Shown here one piece after another: positions 39,886 to 43,279 of a DNA stretch of 43,279 bases (the first letter of the stretch is position 1; each line of letters starts with the position of its first letter). Position numbers and translations under genes: made by a program. The stretch covers positions 1-43,279 of the forward strand of contig JAJZPF010000022.1 of the NCBI GenBank assembly GCA_021811315.1. The letters run 5' to 3'. The notes beneath the pieces were generated by a model that saw only the letters and a list, made by a program, of their open reading frames with translations, was not told where the DNA came from and did no database searches. The DNA comes from a bacterium. GTDB lineage: Bacteria; Elusimicrobiota; Elusimicrobia; Elusimicrobiales; UBA9959.

Positions 39886-40782
39886 ATGGATTATTTAAAA
39901 TATGTAATGATCGTGGGCCTGGCCTCGCTCACGGTGGCGGCCATCACCTGCGTGGCCCTGTGGCTGATGGGGCCGTACATCCTGGCCAGGGCCCGCCCCG
40001 AGCCGCCCGAGCCCGGCGAAGATAAGCCCGCGCCGGCCCCGGCCGCCGCCTCCGCGCCGCGGGGCGTGACTTTCGATTTTACCGCCGCCCAGGCCCCGGC
40101 GCTGGCGGGGCTGCTGAAAAAAGAGGCTCCCGGCGATATTGCCATAGTCGTTTCCCGCCTGCCCGCCGAAGCCGGCCGCGCCCTCCTGGCCGCGCTTTCG
40201 CCCGAAGCGCGCGTGAAAGTCATCCAAAGCCTGGCTTTGCCGCGGACCGTGGACATGGAGCTGATGCGCGGGATGAAAGCGGAGCTGGAGAACAGGCTCT
40301 ACGGGGTGGTCGGCGGCCCGGCCGAAGCCGCGCCGTTCATAAAGAACCTGTCCTATAAAGAAAAAAAGTCGCTGCTTGAAAATATTTACGCGGAGAGCCC
40401 GGCCCGCGGGGCCGAGCTGCGCGCCAAATTCATACTGGACGAAGACCTGGCCGGCATGCCGGACAAGGACCTGCAGGCGCTTGCGGCCGCGGTTCCCGCG
40501 GAAACTATGGGCGCCTATCTGCCCGGGCTGCCGGAGAAGGTCGCGGCCAGGCTGAAGGGGCAGTACTCCGGCAAGGAAGCGCTCGCCCTGCAGAGGGTCG
40601 CTCTTGCGGCGGCCCAGGGCGCCGCGGAAAAAGAAGCGGCGCTGGCCGGCTTTGTGGACCTGGTGGAAAAAATGGCGGCTAAGGGGGCCATAGAGAGGCC
40701 CAAGCCTCAGCAGAAGGCGAAGCCCGCCTCCGCCGCTCCGGCTCCCGCCGCCGCGGCCAAGCCTAAGAGGCAATGGGGTTAA
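39886..40782 (+). CDS. Membrane-anchored FliG-like protein
   Basis: 298 aa. One N-terminal membrane segment (YVMIVGLASLTVAAITCVALWLMG), a Pro/Ala linker, then from about residue 65 a helical domain: 'APALAGLLKKEAPGDIAIVVSRLPAEAGRALLAALSPEARVKVIQSLA', matching the FliG/MgtE-N helical repeat (ARM-like, 'P..iA.iL..L....aa.lL..L'). A second unit follows around residue 140-200. The tail is Lys/Pro/Ala-rich. No other flagellar gene is nearby, so a role in motility is not supported; a scaffolding role at the membrane with the next coiled-coil protein is more likely. GGAGG precedes the ATG. Confidence 0.65.
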   Translation: MDYLKYVMIVGLASLTVAAITCVALWLMGPYILARARPEPPEPGEDKPAPAPAAASAPRGVTFDFTAAQAPALAGLLKKEAPGDIAIVVSRLPAEAGRALLAALSPEARVKVIQSLALPRTVDMELMRGMKAELENRLYGVVGGPAEAAPFIKNLSYKEKKSLLENIYAESPARGAELRAKFILDEDLAGMPDKDLQALAAAVPAETMGAYLPGLPEKVAARLKGQYSGKEALALQRVALAAAQGAAEKEAALAGFVDLVEKMAAKGAIERPKPQQKAKPASAAPAPAAAAKPKRQWG

Positions 40783-40783
40783 T

Positions 40784-41962
40784 ATGTCAACACAAGAAAA
40801 CAGCGAATCTATCTTCTCAAATCTGAAAAAGAGCGCGGCGCCGGGTCCTGCCCCCGCGCCCAAAGAAGCTTTACCTCCTCCGCCCCCGCAGCAGCCGGCG
40901 CAGGAGGCCTCTCCGCAGCAGCAGGAGGCGCAGCAGCCGCCTCCCCGCCCTGCAAATTTCCCGCCGCCGCCGCTGCCTCCTCCTCCCGCTCCGGACGCGC
41001 GGATCCCCGCGCTGGAAACCGCCCTGCGCGCGCTCCAGGAGGAGATCCAGATCCTGAAGAACAGGCCGGAGCCGGAGGCCCCGCCCCCGCCCACCGGGGC
41101 GGTGGAGGAATTCGGCCCCAGGCTGGTCCGCGCGGAGGGCCTGGTGGAGGAGCTGCGCAGGCAGGTAGCGGCCTGCGACGAGGGTTCTAAAGCGCGGGCC
41201 GCGAACGCGGCGCCGATAACCGAGATCAAGAACCTGGACTTGCGCCTGGGCGACCTGGCCGTGTCTTACGACGGGCTCAAGCGCACTTTCGCGCGGGAAG
41301 GGGAGCTCGCGGCTCGCCTGGAGCAGGCCGAGAGCGCGGTGGCGGAATTCAAGGTGCTTCTGCCGGGGCAGCAGGCTCAGCTGAAGTCCAGGCTCGCGGA
41401 GCTGGCCCCGAAGGAGGAGCTGGACGCGCTGCGGGTGAACGTATCCGGGGCGCTTGGCTCGCTGGAGGAAGTGAAGAAAAAGTTCGCGCAGTACTCCGAG
41501 GAGTTCTCGGGGGTGGAGCGCGAGTGCCGCAAAGCGCTGGGCGAGATGCAGGGCTATGCCCGGAGCGCCGGCGAGAAGCCGCTGGCGGAAAAATTCGACG
41601 AATATCTTAAGGAATCCGTGTCGAGGCTGAGCGTGAAACTGGCGGAGGTGGAGACGGCTCTTCACGCCGGGCTGGCGGAGATGTCGGGCAAGCTGCTGGC
41701 GGGCGAGATCCTTTATAAAAAAATGTTCCGGGAGGCGGAGGACCGTCTTGCGAAAAGCGTGGAGCCGAAGCTGGAGAGTATCGACGGGCAGCTGAAGTGG
41801 CTGCGGGAGAATATGATACGGCTGTCGGACGAATACACGGTGGTGACGGAGCGGAAGATCCGCGCGCTGGAGGGGAAATACTCGGCTTTCGAGGCTATAG
41901 CGAGGCGTATGGACGCGATTGACGCAGCCCTTAAAATGGGGGGCAGGGTAGGTCTTCCATAA
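40784..41962 (+). CDS. Coiled-coil protein with Pro/Gln-rich N-terminus
   Basis: 392 aa. Residues 15-70 are almost entirely Pro, Gln, Ala and Glu (PPPPPQQPAQEA-like). From residue 80 to the end it is predicted long helix and coiled coil: leucine/alanine heptads such as ALETALRALQEEIQILKN, LVEELRRQV, LAARLEQAESAVAEF and LESIDGQLKWLREN. No transmembrane segment or signal. The start lies 1 bp after the FliG-like gene's stop, so they are co-translated. A cytoplasmic partner of that anchored protein is a reasonable guess. No enzymatic motif seen. Confidence 0.75.
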   Translation: MSTQENSESIFSNLKKSAAPGPAPAPKEALPPPPPQQPAQEASPQQQEAQQPPPRPANFPPPPLPPPPAPDARIPALETALRALQEEIQILKNRPEPEAPPPPTGAVEEFGPRLVRAEGLVEELRRQVAACDEGSKARAANAAPITEIKNLDLRLGDLAVSYDGLKRTFAREGELAARLEQAESAVAEFKVLLPGQQAQLKSRLAELAPKEELDALRVNVSGALGSLEEVKKKFAQYSEEFSGVERECRKALGEMQGYARSAGEKPLAEKFDEYLKESVSRLSVKLAEVETALHAGLAEMSGKLLAGEILYKKMFREAEDRLAKSVEPKLESIDGQLKWLRENMIRLSDEYTVVTERKIRALEGKYSAFEAIARRMDAIDAALKMGGRVGLP

Positions 41963-42007
41963 TTATATATTTATAAGATACTTATAAGATAATTATATAT
42001 ACCTAAA

Positions 42008-42040
42008 AAAGGCCGGCCCCAAAGCCGGCCTTTGCCTTTT
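42008..42040 (+). terminator. Terminator after the coiled-coil gene
   Basis: AAAGGCCGGC (42008-42017) pairs with GCCGGCCTTT (42024-42033), followed by GCCTTTT. It isolates the rRNA region from upstream transcription. Confidence 0.85.
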
Positions 42041-42087
42041 ATTAAGGAGAGCTGCAATTTGATCGCACGCCATCTCTCGTGGGCATA

Positions 42088-42208
42088 CCTGGCCGGCCGG
42101 AACGCAAAACCGGCGTCGCGCACACCGTGCGCGCGCCTGCCGCTCTCAGGCTCGGCGCTTACGCAAGCCTCGCCTTCCGAGGGGCTTTTGCTAACCCGGC
42201 CGGCCAGG
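42088..42208. other. Long imperfect inverted repeat upstream of the rRNA promoters
   Basis: CCTGGCCGGCCGG (42088-42100) is the exact complement of CCGGCCGGCCAGG (42196-42208). Inside them GCAAAA and TTTTGC continue the stem, and the 95-nt interior holds further hairpins (GCGCAC-ACC-GTGCGC). No convincing gene is in 42034-42240. It could be a small structured RNA, a mobile palindrome or an rRNA-operon boundary structure. I cannot name a known RNA family. Confidence 0.4.
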
Positions 42209-42242
42209 TTTCCCGCGAGTTTTTCGTTGCAGCTAAAAAATG

Positions 42243-42273
42243 TTAGCGCAAATTTCCGCGGATATGCTATACT
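42243..42273 (+). promoter_or_regulatory. rRNA promoter P0 (weak -35)
   Basis: TATACT (42268-42273) within GCTATACTATTCT, the same -10 neighbourhood as P1; the -35 (TTAGCG at 42243) is poor. Confidence 0.4.
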
Positions 42274-42297
42274 ATTCTCCGTCGTGAAACAGCCGGA

Positions 42298-42360
42298 AAA
42301 AAGATATTTTAAAATATTTAAAAATAATAGTTGACAAGGTTTTTAAATCCGTGCTATACT
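42298..42360 (+). promoter_or_regulatory. rRNA promoter P1 with UP-like element
   Basis: TTGACA (42331-42336), 18-bp spacer, TATACT (42355-42360). The 30 bases upstream are nearly pure A/T (AAAAAGATATTTTAAAATAT), as in UP elements of rRNA promoters. Confidence 0.85.
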
Positions 42361-42500
42361 ATTCTTGTTGTCGGAAACAAGCAGCGCCCGAAAGGGAAAT
42401 GAAACCAGCAACCTTGAGTTCTTTTTAAAAGCAAAAACATCAGTGAGTCAGAACCGAAACTTTTGAAACGCGACGTTTCAAAAACCGTTTTCTCCGACGA

Positions 42501-42541
42501 GAAAAATAATAGTTGACAAGGTTCGCGGTTTTGTGATAAGA
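42501..42541 (+). promoter_or_regulatory. rRNA promoter P2
   Basis: TTGACA (42512-42517), 18-bp spacer, TAAGAT (42536-42541). A 22-bp block around the -35 (AAATAATAGTTGACAAGG core) is identical in P1, so one promoter is a duplicate of the other. A 10-bp hairpin (TTTTGAAACG/CGTTTCAAAA, 42461-42483) lies between them. Confidence 0.75.
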
Positions 42542-42625
42542 TTTACTTACGGTTAAGTACACAAGCCTTAACTGTAACAAATTACCTGTACCAGTGGAGT
42601 GGATTCCACAAAGCTGGATAAGGTT

Positions 42626-42635
42626 TGCTCTCTAA
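42626..42635 (+). promoter_or_regulatory. boxA antitermination element in the rRNA leader
   Basis: TGCTCTCTAA differs at one position from the boxA consensus TGCTCTTTAA. It lies about 260 nt upstream of the mature 16S 5' end, in the leader transcribed from all three promoters. The rest of 42541-42886 is A+T-rich leader with inverted repeats and no gene. Confidence 0.7.
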
Positions 42636-42886
42636 AAAATTATGTATGAATGGGCACCCTGAACGTGCGAAACGGGGGATCTCGAAAGAGGCCGGGCGTC
42701 AAAACCCGTCTGAACTTTTGAAGGAACCTGCGTAACATGTTGATGGTGTAATAAACACAAAGCAATTACCTAATGGTGTGATAACTAAGTTGGTTATAAC
42801 AAAGTAATTAAGAGCTAATTAGAACGTCTCCGTAAATGCTAATTGTTAATAGTCGGCAGCAATGCTAACTATTAGCTTTTATGGAT

Positions 42887-43279
<393 letters not shown>

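Noticed and set aside
42032-42334. 100-aa frame from a TTG in the terminator tail
   Set aside because: It begins inside a terminator, crosses the long inverted repeat and runs into the rRNA promoter UP element; no ribosome site and no protein-like composition.

Overview
This is a chromosomal window from an uncultivated-type, probably Gram-negative bacterium: there are many signal peptides and lipoprotein-like signals, a beta-barrel-like protein, and a 16S rRNA 5' end at the right edge. Most genes are GC-rich. Ferredoxin-dependent 2-oxoacid oxidation (iorAB), a POT peptide transporter, several peptidases and a divergent sigma-54 would fit a peptide-fermenting Elusimicrobiota-like lineage. That assignment is an inference; the 393 bases of 16S present would settle it.

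Left part (1-6796). A visibly more A+T-rich block holds a 68-aa secreted or anchored peptide, a radical SAM enzyme, a GNAT-like protein, an SBP_bac_5-like solute-binding protein and a hybrid histidine kinase. The last four overlap and form one operon. Opposite it lie a second, paralogous GNAT and an ATC-hydrolase-like protein.

Central part (about 6980-19240), the main discovery. This is a class III (LanKC-type) lanthipeptide locus that appears to run on its own sigma-54 circuit. It contains four tandem 36-aa precursors with an ILELQ leader and an invariant SxxSxxxC core, two secreted DUF4097-like proteins, a three-domain LanKC synthetase and an ABC exporter. Satellite genes encode a secreted protein with eight DnaJ-type CxxCxGxG repeats, a two-repeat secreted protein, a formylglycine-generating-enzyme-fold protein and a 190-aa protein with hydrophobic ends. 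Regulators are a GAFTGA-containing response regulator, a 60-aa H-box protein translationally coupled to it, and a short divergent sigma-54 paralog. Five GG-N10-GC/GT (-24/-12) promoters serve these units. Three have an ATTTTCA-AA-TGAAAAT inverted repeat centred 91-94 bp upstream, a probable enhancer site. One copy forms the stem of the terminator behind the exporter, and another lies in the leader of the regulator gene itself, so the wiring suggests feedback.

Right part (19296-41962). This is mostly housekeeping and metabolism: a secreted cysteine-hydrolase-like protein, an M20 peptidase, an EamA transporter, a saccharopine-dehydrogenase-family protein, a PLD-family protein and iorAB. IorA has its second ferredoxin cysteine replaced by His in one cluster and Asp in the other. 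Then come an M15-type peptidase, a PAP2 phosphatase, valS, prfC, a YaaH-family transporter, an ABC ATPase/permease pair, NlpC/P60, a barrel-like protein, a POT transporter, and a membrane-anchored FliG-like protein paired with a coiled-coil protein. Several of these genes have a -10 box 5-9 nt before the start and no Shine-Dalgarno, which suggests leaderless transcripts.

Right edge (41963-43279). A terminator, a long inverted repeat, three tandem rRNA promoters, a boxA and the start of a 16S rRNA gene.
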